Below are positions 44,830-56,006 of a stretch of 64,000 bases of DNA, piece by piece. Source of the DNA: Beta vulgaris subsp. vulgaris (lineage: Eukaryota > Streptophyta > Magnoliopsida > Caryophyllales > Amaranthaceae); the NCBI RefSeq assembly GCF_026745355.1, contig NC_079207.1, positions 30,402,007 through 30,466,006 on the forward strand, written 5' to 3'. The first letter of the stretch is position 1. Every line of letters starts with the position of its first letter. Under the pieces are notes generated by a model. It worked only from the letters and a program-made list of their open reading frames with translations. It did not search any database and had not been told where the DNA came from. A program made the translations under genes and the position numbers.

Positions 44830-45320
44830 GTGAACCGGTATGTCCTTCGTATGTAAGCCGGTTTGGTTTCCTGCAAAAGAGAACACGTAAGCTACAATGG
44901 GGGGTTGATCCGAGAAACGCCCCTCTGATGCCTAAGTCGGTAATGGGTAAACCGGTAGCTCTCAAGTAGAGTCTGATTGTGTTTGTGAATGTACCTTATG
45001 ACTCAGATCAACAGGGTATTTATAGGAACCGGTAAGAGTCATTGTTCAAGTAGGACTCTGCTTCTATTGGTTGGACGTAGGTATATTCCTTTGGGATATA
45101 CTTTTATCCTCTATTGATGTTTATCTTTAGGCCCGTAGGCACATTTAGATAGAAACTAGATCAAGCCCAGGCCCATAGATAATGGCCCGGGGGGAATACC
45201 GTCTTGGTATTTTAATGGAACTGATATGACGAAGTCAACGGTTCTGTAGTGAGTGTATTGACCATGACGATACATATCGGTCTAGGTGGACCGGTACGGA
45301 ACTTAGTAAGCCCCCATACA
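44830..45320 (-). repeat. 3' LTR of Tat element B, minus orientation (left limit approximate)
   Basis: The right end on the plus strand is CCCCCATACA (CA at 45319-45320), followed by ACTAGCCCCCAAGCTG. In element orientation that is a purine tract, then TGTATGGGGG as LTR start. It contains a reversed TATA box (GGTATTTATAGGAA, 45011-45024) and CTCTGATGCCTAAGTCGGTAA, corresponding to a motif in the LTR of element A. The left limit is inferred from a TGTGAACC start and may be wrong by 100-200 bp. Confidence 0.65.
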
Positions 45321-45578
45321 ACTAGCCCCCAAGCTGGTATGTCTGGCGAAGACGTATCCTGCTTAGTAAATGTTAAACCGTTATGGGACCGACTGACATG
45401 AAATAGCGTGGGAAGGTTAACCGTTGCCTGGGAATTCCAATCGTCGCCTCGATGCGCTTGACTGCTGTCAGAGCTCATCATGAGAAGTTGCTTCACAGTT
45501 GTTTCTGTGCTTTATAACACGTGGCGTGATCAAGGACGGGAAGACGAAGAGTCCCTTAATCCAAACCGTGAGTTTTTC

Positions 45579-45586
45579 TATAAATA
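45579..45586 (+). promoter_or_regulatory. TATA box of the antisense gene in Tat element B
   Basis: TATAAATA in a C/T-rich context, about 215 bp upstream of the ATG at 45801. It is followed by a CT-rich leader (TTCATTTCTCATCATCCTTC), the usual look of a plant core promoter. It lies outside the LTR, so the antisense gene appears to have its own promoter. Confidence 0.6.
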
Positions 45587-45800
45587 CACTTTGAGTGACC
45601 TCCGCTTTTCATTTCTCATCATCCTTCATTCGCTCTGATTCTCATACCGGACTTTCTCTCTCTAAGCTGATCCTCTACATCCTTGACGGTTTTGTTCGGA
45701 TCTTTTCTTTCCGCTTTCTCGTACTTGTGGATACTGGTTCTTCCTTCTTCCAGGTATTTCCACAAAATCTTTCCCTGTCCTTCATACCGTCTTATTTATC

Positions 45801-48685
45801 ATGTCTTCAAATTCGGATTCACAAAATATATCTAGAAGTTCTTCTGTTATGACCGATAGCGATATTAATTTTGATAGTACATCCTCTAGCTTTGTTGGAC
45901 TTGTTAATTCACCGATAGTAGACACTGTGAGGGAACTTAGGACAAAAAGCCAAAATGACTGTAGTACCTCCGGTAGCCCTGATGATGAATCGGCCTTGCG
46001 CGCCTCTCCCTTAGGAGCTGTAGTGACGCTCGGCAACGCATTAGGTGTGCCAGTCTACGGCCAATATGGGAATATGGTAGGCATTGTTGAACGCTCCCCA
46101 GATCTCTTTCCCCCTATTGGGCCTTCTTCTTCGAGACCGGTAGGAATAATAGAAAAGGGTGAGACTTCGGTTAGGCCGCCACCTGTTCAAGTAGAAGTGT
46201 CGTTTGTGGATTCGGACAAAGTCGAGAGTGTACTCCGAGCCTTGGAGTCTGATGGGGAATCGACTACCATTGAGGCTGAGGAGGATGAGGATCCTGCCGA
46301 AATTATCCCGGAAGAAGAGGACGAGGAGGAGCTGGCCCAACCATATATGCCACCCTGGGAGGCCGGTAGCGCTGTCTTCATAAAAGTAGATAGTAGCTGG
46401 GCCGACATACATCTGTCGTGAGAATAAATTTCTTGTTAAGGGGCCGGTATATTTTGCTTTTCCTGATGAATACCAGTTAGTAATGCCGGTTGTAGGGGAT
46501 AAAGAAACGGATTGCCCTCGAGGGCACATGGCAATTTATGTGCACATGCTGGATTTCGGCCTTCGTTTCCCACTAGACCCTTTCATTGTCAAGATATTTC
46601 GGGCTTGGAACATATGCTTGGCATAGTTGACGCCGTTAGGGTGGCACAACTTAATTGTCTATGCCTGGGTTGTACGGTATAAGGGGTTCCCGGAGACCCT
46701 TAACTTATTTCGCAAGCTTCACTGGATAAAGGAGAATGGCCCCGCTAAGGAAAAGGGTGCGAGAAAGAAGAAACGATCCCTTAACGACGAAGATCAGGGT
46801 CAGGGAGGCTATATGTCTCTATATACTCGGGCCGATAAACTTACTGTCTATCCCAAACTCACCTCCTTAAAGCATTGGAGGGAGAGATTCTTTTGGGTGG
46901 GAGTACCAACTGATTTCCCCTTTCGTCGCCAGTGGACTAAATCCCGCTCCCGGATGGCGCACATCCCTGATAGGAGGCTGAGTGGCCGGGAGAGGGAGGC
47001 TTTTGACTTTTTTGCTGCCAGTACTGTTCCGGTGCTGAGGGGGAAGAAGAGGGTGCCGCTACGACGTCATTGGTTGCCCCATGTTGACTATATATTGGGT
47101 TCGGCCCTTTCCGCCCTTGGTTTCTGTAATGCTGAGCCCCATGGTGGGTTTTATCTGCCTCTTTCCGACATATTTTTAGACATTGTCGTTGTTGTTTTTA
47201 TTTCTAATTCGCCCTTTATCATTTTGTGCAGGTCAGGAGCACCTTATCCGAGAGGCATTGCACTTGAATTCCGACTACGAGCCCGTTAGCAACATGCAGC
47301 TTAAAGCAACACGCTGGTTTACTTATATTCCTACCAGCGTAGGCGGTCGTGGCGGTAGGCAAGGCCGTGGAGCCATCAGAGGAGAGGACGAGAAGGATGC
47401 CATGCTCCTTTCCCAGCGCAAGGCATCTCTCCTTCATGCGAAAAAGAAGGTTGAGGATGCGGCCGACAAGGGGTCGAAGGAGGCAAAGAAGCCCAAAACG
47501 GCCTTGGCCAAAATTCTCTCTTCTCCTGGGTGAGCCAGACCCTAAAGGCCTCATAAAAGGCCGGGTGGAGGAGGTCGGCACCTCCTCGTTTCACCCAAAG
47601 ATTTATAAGCAGCTCGCCCTGCCCGACATGGTGCCGGGGTTAGAGCCTTTTTCTAAGCCACGCAAAGTCGGCTTTTTGGAACGGTCCTGAAAGTATTGAA
47701 GAAGCGCTGGTTCCGGTCTCCGATAAGAGACGGTGAAGTCTTTCAGCCCAAGCTAAATATCTTGGATGACGAGTCATTGCTGCTTGATTGTCCTTTGGAG
47801 GGCGGAACCTGGGGTATCGTATTTTTAAAGCTATGCAGCTGAAATACGATATGCTGGTGGACGAGGTCCAGGCGCTTGCTGCTGTGCACGCGCACAACAT
47901 GGCTGTGGTAAGTAACACTTTTTCTTCTTGATGTTACAAGTGTATTGCTGGTCGTTTTTGTTGTAACCCTCTTCCGGGATTGTCTTTTTCAGTCAGCTCA
48001 GTCCGGCAAGGAATTGTGTGACCTCTACCAGTACTTCCAAACTACCTACTTCAAGGAGGTAGAGGATCACAAGAAGCTGAAGGGCCAAATGGCCGTAAAA
48101 GGGCGGGAGTTGAAGGCGGCGCAAGATGAGGTGAAGGCTGCCCAAGAAGCTGAGAAGAAGGCTGATGATGCCTTCACGAAGGCCGTAACTGACCATTCCC
48201 TGGCCTTGGCTAACAAGGATGACGATATCCGTCTCCTCCGGGAGAAAATTGCGGAGGCCAAGACCCAGGAGAACGAGGCCGTGAAGGAATACCGGAAGTC
48301 CGTGGACTTTGTTTCTCGGCTGGCCAACCGGTACAACGGTGGTTGGGCAGCGGCTATGAGGTGCGCTAGGCACGCTCTTCCCGACTTAGATTAGTCCCAA
48401 GTGGAAGAGGCTCATGGTCGCCGAGACTTTGAGCTCCTGGTCGAGAGCGAGGTTCTTAACGACGGGGTCACGGAGGCCGATATAGCCAACACGGACCCCT
48501 GGTTTGAATTTGAAAAGGTTCAGGTTCAGGAGGTTGACAACATCGTTAACGTTACTGAAGATCCGGTAACGGTGGTGGATGATCCTGAAACCAGGTGCCT
48601 AAGGAATAGGCTTTTAGCTCTTCTTCTCTTTTTCTTTTACGGTCTTGCCACTTGTGGCGAACCATTTGGTTGTTTAGGGCTGTAA
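45801..48685 (+). pseudogene. Antisense gene of Tat element (Transposase_28-type protein), spliced, two to four lesions
   Basis: Runs opposite to gag-pol, between pol and the 3' LTR. Tat-lineage elements are known to carry such an antisense extra gene with a so-called gypsy-type transposase domain (PF04195); its function is unknown. The first exon (from ATG 45801) is Ser-rich then acidic (EEDEDPAEIIPEEEDEEELA). The domain follows at 46430-47140 (GPVYFAFPDEYQLVMPVVGD, HMLDFGLRFPLDPFI, WVGVPTDFPFRRQW). An intron 47144-47231 (ATG|GTGGGTT...TTTGTGCAG) keeps frame into GQEHLIREALHLNSDYEPVS. Another intron is 47907-47991 (GTAAGT...TTTTTCAG). A coiled coil lies at 48000-48340 (FKEVEDHKKLKGQM...) and an acidic tail near 48480 (ADIANTDPWFEFEKVQ). 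Lesions seen are a +1 shift near 46416, a TAG at 46624 and a shift near 47520. Confidence 0.85.
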
Positions 48686-48801
48686 TCATTTATGATATCA
48701 ATGAATATACCCCCTTTTTTCCAACTTTCGTGTCGTCTCAATGTTATGCTTATATTGGTGCTATCGTTTGTTTGCATATTGACACCTGTTAGAGTAGTTG
48801 C
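48686..48801 (+). other. Downstream of the antisense gene
   Basis: Short AT-rich stretch (ATGATATCAATGAATATACC then a pyrimidine tract) that could serve as the antisense gene's polyadenylation region before the repeat array. Confidence 0.35.
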
Positions 48802-49370
48802 TTAATCCGGCATATCTGTATTGATCCTTGGCCGGTTAACTACTTGTTATACATCTTAGTAAACTCAACATACAAGTTAGTTTAGATGCTCACCCTTAAT
48901 CCGGCAGATCCAGCGAGATCATTGACCGGTTAATAATAGTTTTGTTTAATGAGTTGATCCAGCAGATCCACTAGGGTCATTGACCGGCTAATGTTAATGC
49001 TTATTCGCTTAATCCGGTAGATCCATGAAGGTCATTGACCGGTTAGGATTATGTTATTAAAAGAATTAGTCTGGAAGATCCACGAAGGTCATTGACGGTT
49101 AACCCCTAATGACTCTTTGCTTAATCCGGCAGATCCACGAAGGTCATTCACCGGTTAGGCACTTTAATTAACTCAGCAGATCCACGAAGGTCATTGATTG
49201 GTTAATTTTTAATACTTATTCGTTTTATCCGGCAGATTCGCGGAGGTCATTGACCAGCTAGGCACTTTAGTTAACTCAGCAGATCCACTAAGGTCATTGA
49301 CTGATTAATTTTTAAAGCTTATTAAGTTTTGCCCGACAAATCCAATGAGGTCATTGACCGATAAGTTTAG
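48802..49370 (-). repeat. Tandem array of 47-57-bp repeats with complementary arms (Tat element B)
   Basis: About ten units start near 48802, 48897, 48954, 49009, 49066, 49121, 49168, 49224, 49271 and 49328. The core is CAGATCCACGAAGGTCATTGA. Arms are mostly TTAATCCGG/CCGGTTAA (four pairs, a bulged T, four pairs). Unit 49271 has TTAACTCAG/CTGATTAA, the same layout with different pairs. Unit 48802 extends to CCGGC/GCCGG. The array lies between the stop of pol (49552, minus) and the end of the antisense gene (48685, plus). Related in core and layout to the array in element A. Confidence 0.9.
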
Positions 49371-49551
49371 AAAGTTTAAAGAACTTGATCTATGTAGAAG
49401 ATGCTCATTTTATTAGATAAAACGACTCTTCCCGGCTTTTCCGAATTTATTGCCTATAACATTGTAAGAATGCGCCTATCGGCTACAATGCCCTTTGCTA
49501 AGAATAAGTAAATCCTACTGGCAACAATGCCTTATAACTATCTAGGTTTAC

Positions 49552-52500
49552 CTACACATAGTACTTCTTGAGGACGCTGCATTCAAGCTATTTTTGAGCA
49601 ACTGGCCCGACATGTCTTCAAGCCGATATGATATGGGGACGATCTCTTCTTTGCCCAAGTAGGATCCCTCCCAATTGGCCGTGAGCTTCCCATCCACGTG
49701 CGCTTTTCCGGTAGCTGTCGTTCGTCTGAGTACTAAGTCTCCTCTTGTAATTGGTCGGCCTCATACTCGCTTGTTATAGGCTTTGCTGATCCGATCTTTA
49801 TATGTTGCTGACTTGAGTTCGGCGGCAAGCCTAACTTCTGGCAGGAGGTCCAGATCTTCCTTTTGCAGTTTCTCGTTCAGCTTTGGATCATAGTTCAGGA
49901 TCCGCCAGTTGGGCTGACCTACTTCGACCAGTAACACCGCTTCTGCTCCAAAAGCCAGTTTGAATTCAGTTTCACCGGAACCATGTCTACCCACGCGCCT
50001 TTCAACTCATCCATCCTCTTTTTCTAGGCGTTCAGGATTTGTTTATCGGCGGCCTTTACATGTCCATTGCTCTGCGGGTGGCACACCGACGAGTAAGCGA
50101 ACATGATGCCGTACGGGCTCAGGGAGGTTCTTGTTGGGGCCACAATCGAATTGGGCGTCGTGGTCCATGACAATCCCATAGGAGCCCCAAACCTGGTGAT
50201 GATGTTTCGCCAGATGAACTTCTTTACCTGGTTGGCCGTTATCTTTGCAATTGGCTCTGCCTCAATCCATTTTGTGAAGTAATCAATACCCACAATTACG
50301 AACTTTTTACCCACCGATGCCGGTGTAAAAGGTCCTATAATGTCCATCCCCCACTGAGCAAAAGGGATTGGGTTGAGGATTGGCTGCAGATCGTTTTCTA
50401 GTTGATTAATTACCGGTGCGAGCCTTTGACACTTGTCGCAATTTTTGACGTAGACATGTGCGTCCGCTAGCATGGTTGGCTCGTAGAGACCTGCTCTTAG
50501 CGTCTTCATCGCCAACGTTTTTCCACCGATATGGTTCCCACACACTCCCTCGTGGATTTCATGCATTATTTTTGTGGCCTCGTGGGCAGTTACACACCTT
50601 AGGAGCGGAAGTGAGAAACCTTTTTTAAACAACTTACCTTGGAAGATGCGGTACCAAGGCAAGTCTTCTTGAGCTTTTTGGCCGCCATCTTATCTTCTGG
50701 GAGGAAGTCTTTCAGTTTGTACGCTAAGATACCGTCGTACCATTCCGCGCCTTGACGGACGGTGTTTACGGTTGCTGGGAGGTGTCCACACTCCTTTCCT
50801 TCAGCGTTTTTGTCATAATGGTCCGCTTTTTGTCGCTGCTACTAGAGCTGGCCAACTTGGACAGGGCGTCAGCCACCATGTTCTCAGTTCTCGGTACTAG
50901 ATTTACCTCAAAGCTCAGCAGTCCGGTCGCCATGACCTTGACTTTACTCAGGTACTTTTGCATGACTGGCTCTCTTGCTTCGTATGTGCCTTTTATCTGA
51001 CTTGATACCAACTGGAAGTCGGTTATCATCAGAATCCTTTTGGCACCAGCTGCAATGCTCAGACTTATTCCAGCCACGGCTGCTTCATACTCTGTCTCGT
51101 TATTCGAGGCTTTGAAACCGAATCGGACGGCATATTCGCAGGTCTCCCCCTCTGGAGACGTCATCACAACTTTGGCACCTGCCCCTGTTTGCGCGGTTGA
51201 ACCGTCAACTGCTCTTGCTAGACACCAGTAGGTTCCGTCGTTTCCGCGTATGTCGTTTCGACTATGAGTTCTGTCAGTGCTTGGGCTTTGATAGTCGTGC
51301 AAGGTCGGTATTCTATGTCGAATTCTGAGAGCTCTATTTCCCACTTGAGTAGCCTGCCGGTCGTATCGAGCTTGTGGAGAGCCTTCTCCAGGGGTTTGTT
51401 GTTGAGTACCTGGATGGTGTGCGAGTCAAAGTATGGCCTCAGTTTCCTTACCGCAATGAGCACGGTGTATGACATCTTCTCTAGTAGCTCATACCTCTGC
51501 TATACTCCAGCCAGGACACGGCTTATGAAATATATGGGGCTTTACTGCCCCTCTCTTTCTACCAATAGTACTACCGCTATCGTCTTTTCAGATACAGAGA
51601 CGTATAGTTGCAGTTTGTCTCCAAGCTTCGGCCGAGTTATTGTTGGTAGTTCCTTGAAGTGCTCTTTGACCTTCTCGAAAGCTTGTCGTTGCTCGTCCCC
51701 CATTCAAACTTCTTATTTCCCCTCAGGACTTTGAAGAATGATAGGGCCTTTTCTGCCGACTTTGAGACGAACCTGGTTAGTGTCGTCATTCTCCCTGTTA
51801 GCCTTTGGATATCCTAGATGCTCTATGGCTCCGGGAGGTCACTAATGGCGCTAATCTTGTCAGGGTTGGCATCAATCCCCCTCTCGCTTACCATGAAGCC
51901 TTGGAACTTGCCGAAACTTACCTCAAGTACGCACTTCTTGGGATTCAGCTTCATTTGGTGTTGTCGGAGAGCGGCAAATGTTTCCCCTAGATCGACGACA
52001 TGACCCTCCTCCGTGAGGCTCTTCACGATGCTATCATTGACGTACACCTCCACATTCCGGCCTTTTTGGTGCTTGAAGATCTTGTCCACCAGCTTCTGAT
52101 AGGTAGCGCCGGTATTCTTTAGACCGAAAGGCATAACTTTGTAAGTGTATACCCCTGCATCTGTGATGAAGGCCGCTTTGCTTCTGTCAGACTCTAGAAG
52201 GCTGATCTGATAGTAACCGGAGAAGGCATCCACGAAGCTCAGCAGAGCAGGGCTGCTAGTGGAGTCTACGAATTGGTCGATCCGAGGTAAGGGGTAACAG
52301 TCCTTGGGACAGGCTTTATTGAGGTCGGTGAAGTTTACGCACATCCGCCATGACCCATTGGCCTTCTTGACCATTACCACGTTAGCCAATCATTCCGGAT
52401 AAGCACAGGGTTCGATGAAATCTGCCGCGAGCAGTTTATCAACTTCTTCCTTGATGGCTGCATTCTTTTCAAAAGAGAAATTCCTCTTCTTTTGTTTTAC

Positions 52501-53240
52501 TGGTCTGACTCGTTGACATTCAACATGTGGACCATAAATGCTGGGTCAATCCCTGGCATCTCATCTGCAGAGAAGGCAAATATGTCGGCATGGCCTCGAA
52601 AGAGGCTTATCAGGTTGATCTTGACCTCAACCGCTAGGTCTGCCCCTATCTTCACTGTTCTTTGCGTCCTTTCTAGCTCAAGGCTTACTTCTTCTGTCTC
52701 ACCTTCCAGGCAAGGTCGCAGCTAGTCTGCCAGCCTTCCCTTGAAGTTCTCCATTGACAGATCTCTCTTGGCTTTGTTTTCTGTCCTACGTCGTTTTCGT
52801 GTCGATGGTGGCATCTATGCCGGTCGCTTGTGATCAGAGTGCTTGAGGGCCGTTAGGTAACAGGCCCTGACGGACTCTTGATTCCCCTTGATTTTCTCCG
52901 GCTTACCTTCGTTTGACGTGTAAATCATTGTAAAATGGTAGGTAGAGACTACTGCTTGGGCATCATGAATTAGTGGTGGTCCAATGATGGCGTTGTAGGC
53001 AGCCGGGACGTCGACGACTAAAAACTCCACCATCATGTATCTGGAATGGGATCCTTCACCTATATTCACCGGCAGCTTGATGGTTCCTTCCGGGACGACC
53101 GATGGCCCGGTGAATCCTATCACCGGATAAGAGACCGGCTTCAAACATGATGCCTCGAGGCCCATTTTTCCAAACGTCTCTTTGCATGGTATGTTGGCGG
53201 AACTTCCACCATCCACCAGTATGCGATGGACCATTGTTAT
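49552..53240 (-). pseudogene. Tat element B pol: protease, RT, two RNase H domains, integrase; interrupted
   Basis: Order on the minus strand: protease 53234-52815 (HRILVDGGSSANI); RT from about 52500 (EKNAAIKEEVDKLLAADFIE) through 52389-51823 (FTDLNKACPKDCYPLPRID, PFGLKNTGATYQKL) with the catalytic box YVND in place of YVDD; first RNase H 51475-51218 (IAVRKLRPYFDSHTI, LSEFDIEYRP); second RNase H 51250-50870 (VDGSTAQTGAGAKVVMTSPE, NNETEYEAAVAG, MVADALSKL); integrase 50662-49552 (zinc part EGVCGNHIGG..CDKCQR, WGMDIIGPF, AHVDGKLTANWEGSYL). Having a second, archaeal-like RNase H is diagnostic of the Tat lineage. The central integrase Asp region (near 50170-50150) is scrambled, a TGA replaces Trp near 52390, and several frames alternate. 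The element is inactive. Confidence 0.93.
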
Positions 53241-53270
53241 AGAAATTTGTAGAGATATACTACCAGGGGG

Positions 53271-54912
53271 TCATTGTTGGGGTAGATGATTCTCTTGGCG
53301 TCCTCTGACGTATAACACTATAAACGACATGCGTGGGGGTGCCGGCCACTGTGAGGTGTTATGATAGTTAACTTGGTGCCTAACCTCCTTCAGGATAGCT
53401 TTGGCACCATGTGTGCTTCCTCCCCGTCTTGGCCCTCCTGAGATGAGATGGATCTTAGTTATCCGTTCCTTCACCGACTTCCTATTGTCGTTTTCATCCT
53501 CTCTGGACGGAGATTTCCGATCCACTTTCGCGAGGTACTTCGTGAAGTATCCTCTTGTTATCAGAACTTCAATGCCGTCTTTCAGGTCCTTATAGTCATC
53601 GGTGATATGACCATAATCCTTGTGGAACTTGCACCACTTTGATTTATCCCGGCCCATATAGTGCACCTTTCTGGGCTGCTGCCACTTGTCGTCCTTCTTA
53701 TGAAGCTCATATATCTCAGCTCGAGACAATGTCAGAGGTGTATAATTCCGATATCGGTCAGTTCACCCTTCTTGACCCTTCTTTACCGAATTACTTTCCT
53801 TCCTTCTTCCGGAGCTTTCCTACTTTTTATCTTTTCGATACTTGTCTTCCCTGCGATCCTTCTCCATTTCCTTCTCGTCCCTTGACGCCCTTTTAGCAGC
53901 TGCTTCCTTGTCGAACTCCTTTCCCCGGATGAAGTCATTCGCCTTTCCTAAGACTTCCGTTAGGCTGGTCAGCTTTTTGCGACCGAGGTAGCTTCTGAAG
54001 GCAGTCCCTTCTTTCAGACCCGTCCACAAGGCCAAGACTGCTACCTCCTGTTGCAGGCTGGGGATGGTGACGACTTCCGCATTGAATCGCCCCACATAGT
54101 CCCTCAAGCTTTTAGAGTCTCCCTGCTTGATGGAAATCAACTCGCCGGTAGTCTTTTCCCTGCGCTTGTTACTGACAAAGTGGGTAACAAACATGGACGT
54201 GAGCTGGCGGAAGTAAAGACAGTTGTCGGTGGTATACTCTTGAACCATGTTTGGCGAAGCCCAATTAGTGTAGAAGGGAACACCTTACACCATACGGAGT
54301 CGGTATTAGTGTATAGCTGCATGTGTCCCTCATAAGTAGATATGTAGTCCTCCGGATCAGTATTGCCGTCATATTTGCATGTCAGCATTTTGATCTTCTC
54401 CATGGGCTTCTGAAGGATGGCCATGGAGAAAGGAGAATTTCTCAGAGATATAGGTGCCCTACGCCCATATTCGCCTCCTTTTCTAGGCTGGTTTGAGTAT
54501 CGGATCTCCGTTCTTGCATCGCTTCTTCCTCCTCCTCCTCAAACTGCTCGGTAGGTGTCTTGGAGTCGGCCACTTGATCCTGGTCATTCTGTCCTTGTTC
54601 ACCCTGGCGGCCCATCCCCTATGATCGTATCTTTCTCACTGGGCTGTGGGCTATGCTTAGAGGAAATTGGCGGACGGACAGGTCGATGGTGTCTTGCTAG
54701 CCATGGCCTAGAAGACCTCTGCAGCACTCCTAAGTTATTCTGGAGTGAACATGTGTTGGAGTGTCTCGAAGATGTTCGGTTGAGGGGTCTCAGCAGCCTT
54801 CTTCCCCTTATCAATTGGTGGTTTGGGCAATCCTGCTGCCGGCACCGGGGTTGAGAAAGCTGGAAGTGCATGCCCTCCCTATGGGGATGTTGTTTTCATC
54901 AGTTTCCGGCAT
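53271..54912 (-). pseudogene. Tat element B gag, interrupted
   Basis: The start codon is taken at 54912 (MPETDENNIPIGRACTS). The retrotransposon-gag core follows: 54424-54137 (MLTCKYDGNTDPEDYISTYE, the standard YDGTTDP-type start), then 54248-53820 (LISIKQGDSKSLRDYVGRFN, ALWTGLKEGTAFRSYL) ending in a Lys/Glu-rich stretch. The C-terminal part is 53729-53271 (WCKFHKDYGHITDDY, GYFTKYL), where the last Cys of the CxxH..GHx4C knuckle is Tyr. At least three frame changes. The product would be the capsid/nucleocapsid precursor. Upstream of 54920 only about 100 bp of leader remain before LINE sequence, so the 5' LTR is missing. Confidence 0.88.
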
Positions 54913-56006
54913 TTCAAAATTCTGATTAGGATCATGATAGTGGATTTGCTTGAAAAACTGTGGATTTGGTGGTGGTTTAGGGAAAAAGAAAGAAAAGCTT
55001 AGATTGGTTGAAAATATGTATCAAAAAAATTAAAATTTGAAGTGGTAGACGCTTGTCTTACAGTGGGAGATTACAACTAGTTGATGATGTCCTTATGTCC
55101 ATATGTGTTTACATGTGTCAAATTTTCATCCTTCCGAAGTTTATATTACTTAATGTTGTAAGTAAGCATTACTTATGGCATGGTATATGGGATAGTTCAA
55201 AAGCATAATATGTTGATGTTTGCGATGAGGTGTCCCATACAAGATCTTTAGGAGGTCTTGAGATCAGGAATTTTATTTTGTGGAATCAGGTTGTTGTTTG
55301 AAGACATGTTTGGGCTATATCCCACAAGAAAGACAACCTATGAGTAAAGTGGGTACATTCAGTTTGTATTAAATAACAACAGCGGAGCAGTTACAAATTC
55401 CCTTATGGGGCTAGTTAGGTATGGAAAAGTATATGCAAGGCAAAAGAGTGCATTCTACCTCTCATTCATAACTATGTTGCTAGTTTCTATAGTATAAAGC
55501 AGATATATACGACTCCTTGTCCAGAAATTCCAACTTGGTTGTGGAGTAAAGGAGTGTGGAAAAGGCTTTCTATTCCCAAGCATAAATTCATCCTATGGCT
55601 GAGTATGAAGCAAAGACTCCCTATGAGAAGTAGTTTGTCTAAATGGGGAGTGTTTACCACCAATGAGTGTTGTATTTGTGGGGTATGGAGGAAACTAACA
55701 CTCATCTTTTCTTTGATTGCTCTACTGGTGCTGATTGTATTTTGAAGATTACCATATGGCTAGGCATGCATCCAAAGACTTGTACATAATGTATATAGAT
55801 TGATAAAATGGATTAAAAGGGATCGCAAGCATAACATTTTCAGAGGAAAGTTTATTTTGCTACTATAGCTGCCACTTGCTAGTTGCTACTACATATGGAA
55901 AAGTAGGAATGAAACACTTTGTTAGGGAGAAAATACTAGATGTTGACATAACGGTGACTCATATACAATATATAGTTATAAATAGGATTGTACGAATTCA
56001 TGGAAT

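Noticed and set aside
47993..48373. Minus-strand 126-codon frame opposite the antisense gene
   Set aside because: Shadow of the coiled-coil exon on the plus strand, which has splice sites and the expected protein pattern.
42716..49370. The two repeat arrays as CRISPR arrays
   Set aside because: Plant nuclear context, degenerate repeats, no unique spacers of uniform length, no cas genes; they lie inside Tat retroelements.
50752..54854. Plus-strand open frames across gag-pol
   Set aside because: Shadows of the minus-strand Tat gag-pol, whose domains are in order.
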